From Deltaproteobacteria bacterium (lineage in GTDB: Bacteria > Desulfobacterota > DSM-4660 > Desulfatiglandales > Desulfatiglandaceae), in contig JAFDKD010000074.1 in NCBI GenBank assembly GCA_019307165.1, positions 1-9,025 on the forward strand: a stretch of DNA of 9,025 nucleotides, in the 5' to 3' direction. A program made the translations under genes and the position numbers. Of the stretch, positions 1 to 6,071 are shown piece after piece (within the stretch, counting starts at the first letter, position 1; each line of letters begins with the position of its first letter). Under the pieces are notes generated by a model. It had not been told where the DNA came from. It searched no databases and saw nothing but the letters and a program-made list of their open reading frames with translations.

Positions 1-397
1 GCGGATTGTGAGAGCCCAGACATTTGGTCAGGATATTCTGCACGCCCGCAGCTTCGAGCACGGCCCGGACCGCACCACCGGCAATAAGCCCGGTCCCGGG
101 GCCTGCCGGTTTCAACAGAACTCGGCCCGCGCCGCATTCGCCGACGACCTCATAGGGTATCGTCGTCTCCATCAGGACAATTTTCCCCATGTCTCTCTTT
201 GCCCGCTCAATTCCTTTGCGTATCGCCTCCGGGACCTCATTGGCCTTGCCGAGCCCGACGCCGACCGTTCCTTTGCCGTCGCCCACTACAACGATGGCAC
301 TGAAGCTGAACCGTCTTCCGCCTTTCACCACTTTGGCCACCCGGTTGATGTGAACCACTTTTTCTACGAACTGATTTTCGTCGTCTTCTCTAAACAA
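1..397 (-). CDS. rpsE: 30S ribosomal protein S5, N-terminal 132 residues (TTG start, cut by left edge)
   Basis: S5 lies at the back of the 30S subunit by the mRNA entry channel and affects decoding accuracy. The visible part has VEKVVHINRVAKVVKGGRRF (11-30, including the spectinomycin-contact loop), VVVGDGKGTVGVGLGKANEV (36-55), EVVGECGAGRVLLKPAGPG (83-101) and LTKCLGSHNP at the cut edge, where the family continues for roughly 30 more residues. The start is TTG at 397 with GGGGAG 7 nt upstream. No in-frame ATG lies between the rplR stop and this point, and the resulting short acidic N-terminus fits the family. The coding is intact as far as it can be read. Confidence 0.95.
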   Translation of the reverse strand, partial: MFREDDENQFVEKVVHINRVAKVVKGGRRFSFSAIVVVGDGKGTVGVGLGKANEVPEAIRKGIERAKRDMGKIVLMETTIPYEVVGECGAGRVLLKPAGPGTGLIAGGAVRAVLEAAGVQNILTKCLGSHNP

Positions 398-448
398 TGG
401 AATTCTCCCCAGATCGGATGGTTCTTGACCGCACCGGCCGCTTAAACA

Positions 449-817
449 TCAAAACTTCAGACCGCCTTCACGCGCGGCCTCAGCCAAGGCCTTAACGCGT
501 CCGTGGTACAAGAACCCGTTGCGGTCGAATACGACGCGATCGATACCCGCAGTCACCGCTCGCTCGGCAATGGCCTTTCCGACCATGGCGGCGCCTTTCG
601 TATTTCCCGCCTCTTTGCCGATCTGCGATGTCAGCGCTTTGGACACCGAAGAGGCCTCCACCAGGGTATGGCCCGCAACGTCATCGATCACTTCCGCGTA
701 GATATGTTTCTGGCTTCTGAAAACACAAAGCCGCGGTTTTTCCGGCGTACCCAGGATCTTCCTCCGAACTCTCTTTTGACGTCTTTTTCGCGTTTCTTTT
801 CTACTCAGGGTGCTCAT
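449..817 (-). CDS. rplR: 50S ribosomal protein L18
   Basis: A 122-residue protein of typical length. L18 binds 5S rRNA with L5 and helps place it on the 50S subunit. A basic N-terminal tail (about 1-23) is followed by KPRLCVFRSQKHIYAEVIDD (27-46) and the signature FDRNGFLYHGRVKALA (97-112), ending EGGLKF. The ATG has a GGAGAGG Shine-Dalgarno 8 nt upstream. Its TGA overlaps an ATG that opens a 19-codon ORF, not rpsE itself; rpsE begins 51 nt further on and in the same frame as rplR. Confidence 0.98.
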   Translation of the reverse strand: MSTLSRKETRKRRQKRVRRKILGTPEKPRLCVFRSQKHIYAEVIDDVAGHTLVEASSVSKALTSQIGKEAGNTKGAAMVGKAIAERAVTAGIDRVVFDRNGFLYHGRVKALAEAAREGGLKF

Positions 818-867
818 GCCCGTACCCTCTCCAAACCATTCTATAATTGACTTAAGTATACGGATTT

Positions 868-939
868 AAGGTTGAGGTTAAGGTTAAGAAACAGGTTAAT
901 ACCTTTAGTTTTCCTTCTCTCAACCTTAGCCTAAGCCTC
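868..939. repeat. Telomere-like hexamer array forming a large inverted repeat in the rplF-rplR spacer
   Basis: On the plus strand, hexamers of the form GGTTRA begin at 870, 876, 882 and 894, all in one 6-nt register; the unit at 888 is degenerate. On the minus strand, GGCTTA, GGCTAA and GGTTGA occupy 937-920, pointing the other way. The arms 868-888 and 919-939 pair over 21 positions (16 Watson-Crick, two G-U, three mismatches) with a 30-nt loop; a shifted register gives a perfect 10-bp match between 867-876 and 919-928. Such a long imperfect hairpin would form in the transcript between two essential genes. It is not a terminator, as no U-tract follows and downstream genes must be expressed. 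It may be a dispersed intergenic repeat; only one copy lies here. Confidence 0.6.
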
Positions 940-955
940 GCGTAAGCGTCGCCCG

Positions 956-1495
956 TTATTGGGTGGCGCCCGCCTTCCCCGCCTTCCTGCGGATCATCTC
1001 GTCCACATACTTAATACCCTTGCCTTTGTAAGGTTCCGGCTTACGGAAACTCCGGATCTTCGCTGCGGTCTTTCCAACCAGTTCCTTGTCGATTCCACTG
1101 ATGGTGACCCGCGTTTTCTCGATCTTGGCATCGATTCCCTGCGGCAAATCATAGCGTATGGGATGGGAATACCCCAGGTTGAAAACCGCTGTCCGCCCGG
1201 ACAGTTCGGCCCTGTAGCCGACTCCGACGATTTCAAGGCCCTTTTCAAAGCCCTTGGTTACCCCGGTCACCATGTTATCGATGAGTACACGAAAGAGGCC
1301 GTGAAAGGACCTCGACTCCCTCGAATTATCAGGGACGGAGACAACGATTTTATCTGCTTCGACCACCACCCGGACCTTCGGATTCAACACCCGCCGGATG
1401 CTTCCTTTAGGGCCTTTAACCTGAAGGGTATCTCCTTCGAGCGTTACGTTTACATCTTTGGGTATGAGAATGGGCCGTTTGCCTATTCGCGACAT
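956..1495 (-). CDS. rplF: 50S ribosomal protein L6
   Basis: A 179-residue protein, full length for L6, which has two related alpha/beta domains and binds 23S rRNA near the factor-binding site. It begins MSRIGKRPILIPKDVNV, has the domain-one LEGDTLQVKGPKGS segment and the C-terminal signature KPEPYKGKGIKY (152-163). GGAGGT lies 5 nt before the ATG. It is followed by the longest spacer in the window (138 nt), which holds the hexamer inverted repeat described separately. Confidence 0.98.
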   Translation of the reverse strand: MSRIGKRPILIPKDVNVTLEGDTLQVKGPKGSIRRVLNPKVRVVVEADKIVVSVPDNSRESRSFHGLFRVLIDNMVTGVTKGFEKGLEIVGVGYRAELSGRTAVFNLGYSHPIRYDLPQGIDAKIEKTRVTISGIDKELVGKTAAKIRSFRKPEPYKGKGIKYVDEMIRRKAGKAGATQ

Positions 1496-1519
1496 CTAAT
1501 ACCTCCAGATAGGTCAATC

Positions 1520-1538
1520 ATCCGACAAAGTGCCGGAT
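1520..1538 (-). promoter_or_regulatory. Hairpin in the rpsH-rplF spacer
   Basis: In the transcript, ATCCGGC pairs with GTCGGAT (7 pairs including one G-U) around a 5-nt ACTTT loop. It lies between the rpsH stop and the rplF Shine-Dalgarno (GGAGGT). There is no following U-tract, so it is not an intrinsic terminator. It could protect or punctuate the mRNA, or be fortuitous. Confidence 0.3.
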
Positions 1539-1568
1539 CGTTCAGTCAATTGCGTTCGGACCTTTGCG

Positions 1569-1967
1569 CTACCAAACGGAGCAAAGTACTTCGCCGCCAA
1601 CGCGCATCTTTCTCGCTTCCAAATCGGTCATGATACCCTTGGAGGTCGAGACGATATTGACGCCGTATCCGTTCAGGATCCTATCGATCTCATCGTATCC
1701 GCGATAGATGCGCTGACTCGGCTTGCTGACCCGCTTGAGCCCCTCTATAGCCGGCGATCCGTCCTCATCATATTTCAAGAAGACCCTGATGTAACGGTGC
1801 CGTCCGTCCGAAACAATCTTGAAGTTTTTAACATAGCCTTCGGTTTTCAAGACTTTCGCAATATTTATTTTCAATTTGGAACTGGGAATATCCACCCTTT
1901 CGTGGGATGCCGTGAGGGCGTTCCTGACCCTTGTCAACATATCGGCAATGGGATCGGTCATGGCCAT
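1569..1967 (-). CDS. rpsH: 30S ribosomal protein S8
   Basis: A 132-residue protein, normal for S8, a primary binder of the 16S central domain and in E. coli the repressor of the spc operon. Motifs: MTDPIADMLTRVRNA near the start, RVSKPSQRIY (79-88) and the C-terminal RNA-binding signature STSKGIMTDLEARK (107-120). The ATG at 1967 is preferred because AAGGAG lies 8 nt upstream. A GTG at 1976 overlaps the Shine-Dalgarno itself and is rejected; an ATG two codons downstream (1961) is a possible alternative with longer spacing. Followed by rplF after 73 nt. Confidence 0.97.
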   Translation of the reverse strand: MAMTDPIADMLTRVRNALTASHERVDIPSSKLKINIAKVLKTEGYVKNFKIVSDGRHRYIRVFLKYDEDGSPAIEGLKRVSKPSQRIYRGYDEIDRILNGYGVNIVSTSKGIMTDLEARKMRVGGEVLCSVW

Positions 1968-2016
1968 TTGCTGCACTCCTTATTATTCCGCGCCCGATGG
2001 TAATTTCACGATTCGA

Positions 2017-2202
2017 CTACCAACTGGACTTGACTACCCCGGGAATCTCGCCCTTCAACGCCAGGGACCTGAAACAGATCCGGCAGATCCCGAATTTCCT
2101 CAAAAAAGCCCGGCTTCGTCCGCAAATGGGACATCGGTTATACTGACGCGTGGAAAATTTGGGGTTTCGCCGGGACTTTGCAATCAGCGACTTTCTTGCC
2201 AA
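2017..2202 (-). CDS. rpsN: 30S ribosomal protein S14, zinc-binding type Z (TTG start)
   Basis: A 61-residue protein, the exact length of the short zinc-binding form of S14, which assembles late in the 30S head. It begins ARKSLIAKSRRNPKF after the initiator and has CxxC pairs at Cys24/27 and Cys40/43 (RCPICGR and ICRICFR), then ends LALKGEIPGVVKSSW. The start is TTG at 2202, with GGGAGG 5 nt upstream. An in-frame ATG at 2256 would add 18 residues with no Shine-Dalgarno and no family support. The E. coli spc operon instead carries a long zinc-free S14 at this place. Confidence 0.96.
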   Translation of the reverse strand: MARKSLIAKSRRNPKFSTRQYNRCPICGRSRAFLRKFGICRICFRSLALKGEIPGVVKSSW

Positions 2203-2227
2203 AATAACCTCCCTGAATCCGTTACAC

Positions 2228-2248
2228 GCCGGCTTGACAGTTTCCGGC
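2228..2248 (-). promoter_or_regulatory. Small GC-rich hairpin upstream of rpsN
   Basis: Two perfect 5-bp arms (GCCGG/CCGGC) enclose an 11-nt loop about 26 nt before the rpsN TTG start, upstream of the GGGAGG Shine-Dalgarno. There is no U-tract, so it is not a terminator. A hairpin this short can arise by chance in GC-rich DNA. Confidence 0.2.
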
Positions 2249-2297
2249 CAGCGCATTTTTTTAGTTGCCCGTCCCGTTCACCTTCCGGTAATGGGCT

Positions 2298-2840
2298 CTA
2301 GTTATTGCGGAAAGGCATACCCAGTTCCTTAAGCAAAAACCGGGCCTCTTCATTTTTCTTTCCAGTGGTGACAATGGTGATGTTCAGGCCCTTTATCTTT
2401 TCCACTTTGTCGTAATCGATTTCGGAAAAGATGATATGTTCCTTAATGCCGATGCTGCAGTTGGCCCGACCATCGAATATTTTATTGGATATGCCCCTGA
2501 AATCCCTGACACGCGGAAGCGCCACATTGAAAAGCTTGTCCAGGAAATCGTACATCCTGTCGCGTCTCAGCGTCACGGTGCATCCGATCGGCATTCCCTG
2601 GCGAAGTTTGAACCCGGCAATGGATTTCTTGGCCTTGGTGATGACGGCTTTCTGCCCCGCAATCAGCGTCAACTCTTCAACGCCGGAATCAAGTATCTTG
2701 ATGTTCTGAATGGCTTCCCCGAGTCCCATATTGAGAACGACTTTCTCCAAACGCGGGACGGCCATGACGGATGTGTAGCCGAATTCTTTTAACAAAGCCG
2801 GTACAACATCATTCCGATATTTTTCTTTCAGCCGAGACAA
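2298..2840 (-). CDS. rplE: 50S ribosomal protein L5 (TTG start)
   Basis: A 180-residue protein, the usual L5 length. L5 binds 5S rRNA together with L18 and forms part of the central protuberance, contacting the P-site tRNA. Landmarks: RLKEKYRNDVVPALLKEFGY (3-22), VPRLEKVVLNMGLGEA (28-43), PRVRDFRGI (109-117) and GIKEHIIFSEIDYD (131-144). The start codon is TTG, with an unusually strong GAGGAGGAG Shine-Dalgarno immediately before it; the N-terminus lines up with the family. Followed after 95 nt by rpsN. Confidence 0.97.
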   Translation of the reverse strand: MSRLKEKYRNDVVPALLKEFGYTSVMAVPRLEKVVLNMGLGEAIQNIKILDSGVEELTLIAGQKAVITKAKKSIAGFKLRQGMPIGCTVTLRRDRMYDFLDKLFNVALPRVRDFRGISNKIFDGRANCSIGIKEHIIFSEIDYDKVEKIKGLNITIVTTGKKNEEARFLLKELGMPFRNN

Positions 2841-2963
2841 TGACTCCTCCTCAACGGTTCAGGGCGCTCCTACTGCCTTATTCACTCCTTACCGACCCAT
2901 TCCGGCAGGATCAAGCGGTTAGACGCCGCCATGTTCCCTTTTCACGCGACCCATCATTCGTGG
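2841..2963 (-). other. 123-nt spacer between rplX and rplE
   Basis: This is the second longest spacer in the window. It has no tRNA, repeat or terminator that I can see. Two very short ORFs with start codons are present, such as a 16-codon one at 2882-2932 with a weak GGG three nt before its ATG; nothing supports their being genes. In E. coli the site where S8 represses the spc operon lies at this same junction, so a regulatory RNA structure is possible, but I cannot identify the S8 motif by eye. Confidence 0.3.
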
Positions 2964-3293
2964 TTACTCATCCATGGGCTCATTGCACTTCTTGCAGACG
3001 CGGACCTTGGAGCCGTCTTCCAATCGACGCATCCCGATTCGGGTCGGATCAGCGCATTTGTTGCAGACGACCATTAAGTTCGAGATATGAATCGAAGCTT
3101 CCTTTTCGATGATCCCCCCCTGCGCGGTCTTTCCAGTAGGCTTGGAGTGCCGTTTAACCATGTTGACTTTTTCCACAATGACACGGTCTTTTTCGGTATT
3201 CACTTTCAAAACGGCGCCGATCTTGCCCTTCTCCTTGCCGCTGAGGACAATCACTTTGTCGTTTTTCTTGATCATTGGATGCTTTTTTCGCAC
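2964..3293 (-). CDS. rplX: 50S ribosomal protein L24, zinc-ribbon type (start uncertain)
   Basis: L24 starts 50S assembly by binding the 5' end of 23S rRNA. The core is IKKNDKVIVLSGKEKGKIGA (KOW fold) followed by VEKVNMVKRHSKP. The C-terminal region has two CxxC pairs (Cys77/80 and Cys100/103 in this numbering), likely a zinc ribbon. I chose the GTG at 3293 (109 residues, start RKKHP) because GGAG lies 8 nt upstream. The ATG at 3275 (103 residues) matches many family starts but has no good Shine-Dalgarno. An in-frame ATG at 3377 would add 28 residues unlike L24 and is rejected. Identity is sure, start is not. Confidence 0.93.
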   Translation of the reverse strand: MRKKHPMIKKNDKVIVLSGKEKGKIGAVLKVNTEKDRVIVEKVNMVKRHSKPTGKTAQGGIIEKEASIHISNLMVVCNKCADPTRIGMRRLEDGSKVRVCKKCNEPMDE

Positions 3294-3398
3294 GTCCGCT
3301 GCTCCCATTCCCGGATCATTCCCACAAGGTGTCCAAGCTGCAGCGCACCGGCCGTCAACCTTGGCACAATGTAACACTGAAGCATCTGTTTCGCCGAC

Positions 3399-3767
3399 TT
3401 ACAACACCTCCGGCGCGAGTGAAATGATCTTCATGAAGTTCTTGGCCCGCAGTTCCCTTGCCACAGGCCCAAAAATCCGGGTACCGATCGGTTCCCGTTG
3501 TTGATTGATCAAAACCGCGCTATTGTCGTCAAACTTGATATAGGATCCGTCGGGCCTGCGAATTTCCTTGGCCGTCCGGACCACCACCGCCCGGGCCACA
3601 TCGCCCTTCTTTACCTTGGAATTGGGCATGGCCTCCTTTATCGTTACGACAATCACGTCTCCCACGCTAGCATAACGCCTCTTGGATCCGCCCAAAACCT
3701 TGATGCACGAGAGCACTTTGGCCCCGGAGTTGTCCGCAACTTTCAATCTCGTCTCGGTCTGAATCAT
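3399..3767 (-). CDS. rplN: 50S ribosomal protein L14
   Basis: A 122-residue protein, exactly the typical L14 length. L14 sits on the subunit interface of 50S beside L19 and L3, and is also the binding site of the silencing factor RsfS. Conserved segments: MIQTETRLKVADNSGAK (1-17), KKGDVARAVVVRTAKEIRR (53-71) and GTRIFGPVARELR (95-107). GGAG stands 8 nt before the ATG. It is the first gene of the classical spc block, but appears joined to the S10 block here. The 105-nt spacer to rplX has no clear feature apart from weak complementary segments. Confidence 0.98.
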   Translation of the reverse strand: MIQTETRLKVADNSGAKVLSCIKVLGGSKRRYASVGDVIVVTIKEAMPNSKVKKGDVARAVVVRTAKEIRRPDGSYIKFDDNSAVLINQQREPIGTRIFGPVARELRAKNFMKIISLAPEVL

Positions 3768-3802
3768 TTCCTAAGCTCCGATGAACCTCTCTGCGGTGGC
3801 CT

Positions 3803-4069
3803 TCACGCTTCGAGCTTGCTTCTTTCGAGAACGTCCAAAACCTGCCATCTTTTGTTTTTACTGATCGGTCGGCTCTCGATAATTCTCACCTTATCCCCGA
3901 TCTGGCAGTTGTTCTGCGGGTCATGCGCCATGAACTTGGCGCGGCGTCTGACATATTTCTTGTAAGTCGAATGACGGGTCAAGCGTTCCACCAGTATTAG
4001 CACCGTCTTATCCATCCGGTTGCTCACCACGGTCCCGACCAACTTTCTTCGCTGTCCGCGCTCGGTCAT
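3803..4069 (-). CDS. rpsQ: 30S ribosomal protein S17
   Basis: An 88-residue protein of normal length with the OB-fold of S17, a primary binder of the 5' domain of 16S rRNA. Motifs visible are LVGTVVSNRMDKTV (10-23), YKKYVRRRAKFMAHD (36-50) and RIIESRPISKNKRW (62-75). The ATG start overlaps the rpmC stop by 4 nt (ATGA), a sign of translational coupling. It is the last gene of the classical S10 block. Only 35 nt separate it from rplN, and I see no promoter or terminator there. Confidence 0.97.
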   Translation of the reverse strand: MTERGQRRKLVGTVVSNRMDKTVLILVERLTRHSTYKKYVRRRAKFMAHDPQNNCQIGDKVRIIESRPISKNKRWQVLDVLERSKLEA

Positions 4070-4287
4070 GATGACTTTGACTCCTCCGTGACACCCGGTT
4101 TGCCGGGCATTTCCCTCAAGATCGTTTTCACGCGTGCCAGGTCTTTTTTCGCCTTCGGAATAGCAGCCGTGTTTCCCAGCTGTCCCGTTGCCTTCTGGAA
4201 TCTGAGATTGAACAGTTCCTGGCTCAACTCGATCGATTTTTCCTCAAGCTCTTCTGCGGATAATTCCCTCAACTCATTGGCCTTCAT
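4066..4287 (-). CDS. rpmC: 50S ribosomal protein L29
   Basis: A 73-residue, highly helical protein, slightly longer than the smallest L29s because of a tail after EMPGKPG. L29 forms a two-helix hairpin beside L23 at the exit tunnel. The start MKANELRELSAEELEEK and the central ELFNLRFQKATGQLGN (24-39) are diagnostic. An AGGGGGG Shine-Dalgarno lies at the end of rplP, 3 nt upstream of which the coding begins after the rplP stop. Its TGA stop overlaps the rpsQ start by 4 nt (ATGA). Confidence 0.97.
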   Translation of the reverse strand: MKANELRELSAEELEEKSIELSQELFNLRFQKATGQLGNTAAIPKAKKDLARVKTILREMPGKPGVTEESKSS

Positions 4288-4290
4288 GGG

Positions 4291-4701
4291 CTACGCCCCC
4301 CTGCTGACAAATCTCGTGGAAAACGGCAGTTTGTGCCCGGCCAGGCGAAAGGCCTCCGCAGCAACGCTCTCGGCCACACCTTCGAGTTCATACAGTATTT
4401 TTCCGGGTTTAACGGCGGCAACCCATCCTTCGGGAGCGCCTTTACCCTTGCCCATGCGGGTTTCAGCCGGCTTTTTGGTGAAAGGTTTATCGGGAAACAC
4501 ACGAATCCACACCTTCCCGCCGCGTTTGACATGCCGCGTCACCGCCACACGCCCGGCCTCGATCTGCTGAGCACTCATATACCCGCACTCCAAAGCCTGC
4601 AGTCCGTAGTCTCCGAATTCCAGCGTACCGCCTCGATACGCCTTGCCTCGGATTCTACCTTTCTGCCGTTTTCGATATTTAACTTTCTTTGGACTCAGCA
4701 T
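4291..4701 (-). CDS. rplP: 50S ribosomal protein L16
   Basis: A 136-residue protein, the standard L16 length. L16 binds between the central protuberance and the A site and is needed for A-site tRNA positioning. Landmarks are MLSPKKVKYRKRQKGR at the start, KVWIRVFPDKPFTKKPAETR (63-82) and RMGKGKGAPEGWVA, which overlaps it. The last motif contains the conserved arginine that is hydroxylated in some proteobacteria. AAGGT lies 8 nt before the ATG. Only 3 nt separate its TAG stop from the rpmC ATG, so the pair is coupled. Confidence 0.98.
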   Translation of the reverse strand: MLSPKKVKYRKRQKGRIRGKAYRGGTLEFGDYGLQALECGYMSAQQIEAGRVAVTRHVKRGGKVWIRVFPDKPFTKKPAETRMGKGKGAPEGWVAAVKPGKILYELEGVAESVAAEAFRLAGHKLPFSTRFVSRGA

Positions 4702-4719
4702 AAGACACGACCTTTATTA

Positions 4720-5355
4720 TCAATTTTTGTCCGGGAGAACTTCACCTTTGAAAATAATAACCTTGACGCCGATCAACCCGTAAGTGGTCCGGGCCTCGGC
4801 AAAACCGTAATCGATATCCGCGCGAATGGTGTGAAGCGGCACGCGCCCTTCCCGATACCATTCCCGGCGCGCCATCTCGGCGCCGCCGAGCCTTCCGGCA
4901 CAGGCGATCTTGATGCCCAGCGCGCCGAACCTCAATGCGGAACTGACGCTCTTTTTCATTGCGCGCCTAAAGGCCACCCGACGGACCAGCTGCAAAGCCA
5001 CATTTTCGGCAACCAGCTGGGCCTCCACCTCCGGTTTTCTGACCTCCTGGACATCGATGACGACATCCCGCTTGATTTTTTTCTGCAATTCCCGCTTCAG
5101 GTTCTCTATTTCCGAACCCTTTTTTCCGATGATGATACCCGGTCTCGCCGTGTGGATGCGGATGCGAACTCTATTGGCGGCCCGTTCAATTTCGACCTTG
5201 GACACGCCTGCCTGGAAGGCCTTTTTCCTCAGAAATTCCCGGATGCGGTAATCTTCCAAAACAAATTGACTGTACTCTTTTCCCGCGAACCACCTGGAAT
5301 CCCAATTTCTGTGAATACCCAATCTAAAACCGATCGGATGAACTTTCTGTCCCAA
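4720..5355 (-). CDS. rpsC: 30S ribosomal protein S3 (TTG start)
   Basis: A 211-residue protein within the family range. S3 lies at the mRNA entry channel of the 30S subunit and helps unwind mRNA. It begins MGQKVHPIGFRLGI, has a KH RNA-binding domain with the GxxG loop at residues 77-80 (IIIGKKGSEI), and a C-terminal domain ending VKVIIFKGEVLPDKN. The start codon is TTG. GGAGGT stands 5 nt before it, and the N-terminal motif matches the family exactly, so no other start is plausible. The TGA stop is 18 nt before rplP. Confidence 0.98.
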   Translation of the reverse strand: MGQKVHPIGFRLGIHRNWDSRWFAGKEYSQFVLEDYRIREFLRKKAFQAGVSKVEIERAANRVRIRIHTARPGIIIGKKGSEIENLKRELQKKIKRDVVIDVQEVRKPEVEAQLVAENVALQLVRRVAFRRAMKKSVSSALRFGALGIKIACAGRLGGAEMARREWYREGRVPLHTIRADIDYGFAEARTTYGLIGVKVIIFKGEVLPDKN

Positions 5356-5391
5356 ACTGCACCTCCAGCGCGATCAAGCGATTCGTTTCAA

Positions 5392-5724
5392 TTATTTCTC
5401 GTCCAGCACGACCGTCAGATGGCTGCTCCGCTTCCGAATTCTGGAAGCCCGTCCCAGCGCCCGCGGCCGCCAGCGTTTAAGTGTGGGGCCCTCGTCCGCA
5501 TAAATTCGCTTAATGTACAGGGCGTCCACGTCGGCATTTGCATTCTGCTCGGCATTGGCCACGGCGGAATCGATCAATTTCTTCACGATCCGAGCCCCTT
5601 TCTGGGGCGCAAAGGCAAGCCGATTCGTCGCGTCCTCCACCTTCATTCCCCTAAGTTGGTCCATAACAAGCCTGACCTTGCGGGGCGATATTCTCGCATA
5701 TTTTGCCACTGCCCTTGTTTCCAT
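5392..5724 (-). CDS. rplV: 50S ribosomal protein L22
   Basis: A 110-residue protein of normal length. L22 contacts all domains of 23S rRNA and its beta-hairpin lines the exit tunnel near the macrolide-binding region. The N-terminal AKYARISPRKVRLVMDQLRG (7-26) and the hairpin segment RWRPRALGRASRI (84-96) are both present; I see no deletion or insertion in the hairpin. The ATG is preceded by AAGGG at 5 nt. It lies between rpsS and rpsC with short spacers (22 and 36 nt), consistent with co-transcription. Confidence 0.98.
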   Translation of the reverse strand: METRAVAKYARISPRKVRLVMDQLRGMKVEDATNRLAFAPQKGARIVKKLIDSAVANAEQNANADVDALYIKRIYADEGPTLKRWRPRALGRASRIRKRSSHLTVVLDEK

Positions 5725-5746
5725 GGTAACCCTTCACTCGCTTCTT

Positions 5747-6037
5747 TTACTTTCTCTTGCCTTTCAATCTCGACTTCTTGTCCCCGGCATGCCCGTAAAA
5801 GGTTCGGGTGGGAGAAAACTCACCCAATTTGTGGCCGACCATGTCCTCGGTTACGAATACCGGCAAAAACTTCTTCCCGTTGTGGACGGCAAATGTCAGT
5901 CCGACAAACTCGGGAAGGACCGTAGACCTCCTCGACCATGTCTGGATAATCTTTCGGCTCTGTGTTTCATTTGCCACTTGGACCTTCCTCAACAGATGGC
6001 CATCGATAAAAGGTCCTTTTTTGAGCGATCTGGGCAA
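5747..6037 (-). CDS. rpsS: 30S ribosomal protein S19 (TTG start)
   Basis: A 96-residue protein, normal for S19, which sits in the 30S head next to S13 and contacts the A-site tRNA region. Recognised from PRSLKKGPFIDGHLLRK at the N-terminus, TWSRRSTVLPEFVG (33-46) and the signature MVGHKLGEFSPTRTF (66-80). The start codon is TTG, read directly from the sequence. It is chosen because the protein begins exactly where the family does and a strong GGAGGGAGG Shine-Dalgarno sits just upstream, with no in-frame ATG nearby. Followed by rplV after 22 nt. Confidence 0.97.
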   Translation of the reverse strand: MPRSLKKGPFIDGHLLRKVQVANETQSRKIIQTWSRRSTVLPEFVGLTFAVHNGKKFLPVFVTEDMVGHKLGEFSPTRTFYGHAGDKKSRLKGKRK

Positions 6038-6071
6038 CGTCCTCCCTCCTATTGCATTTTCATACGGCAGT

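Noticed and set aside
8..445. Plus-strand open frame covering the left edge
   Set aside because: It is the antisense shadow of rpsE, whose conserved S5 sequence reads through the same bases on the minus strand.
849..860. TATACT on the minus strand (860-855) as a possible internal promoter before rplR
   Set aside because: The -10 resemblance is fair, but the best -35 candidate (TTAACC) is only 15 nt away and lies in the hexamer repeats, which supply TTAACC-like strings by themselves.
868..939. The hexamer inverted repeat as an intrinsic terminator
   Set aside because: No U-tract follows either arm, the loop is 30 nt, and essential genes rplR and rpsE lie downstream.
2882..2932. A 16-codon ORF in the rplX-rplE spacer as a leader peptide
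   Set aside because: The Shine-Dalgarno is poor (GGG only 3 nt before the ATG), the peptide has no run of regulatory codons, and frames this short occur by chance.
4333..5925. A 530-codon open frame on the plus strand
   Set aside because: It runs antisense across rplP, rpsC and rplV, whose protein sequences are unmistakable. The frame has no recognisable family and is a by-product of the third-position composition of the real genes.
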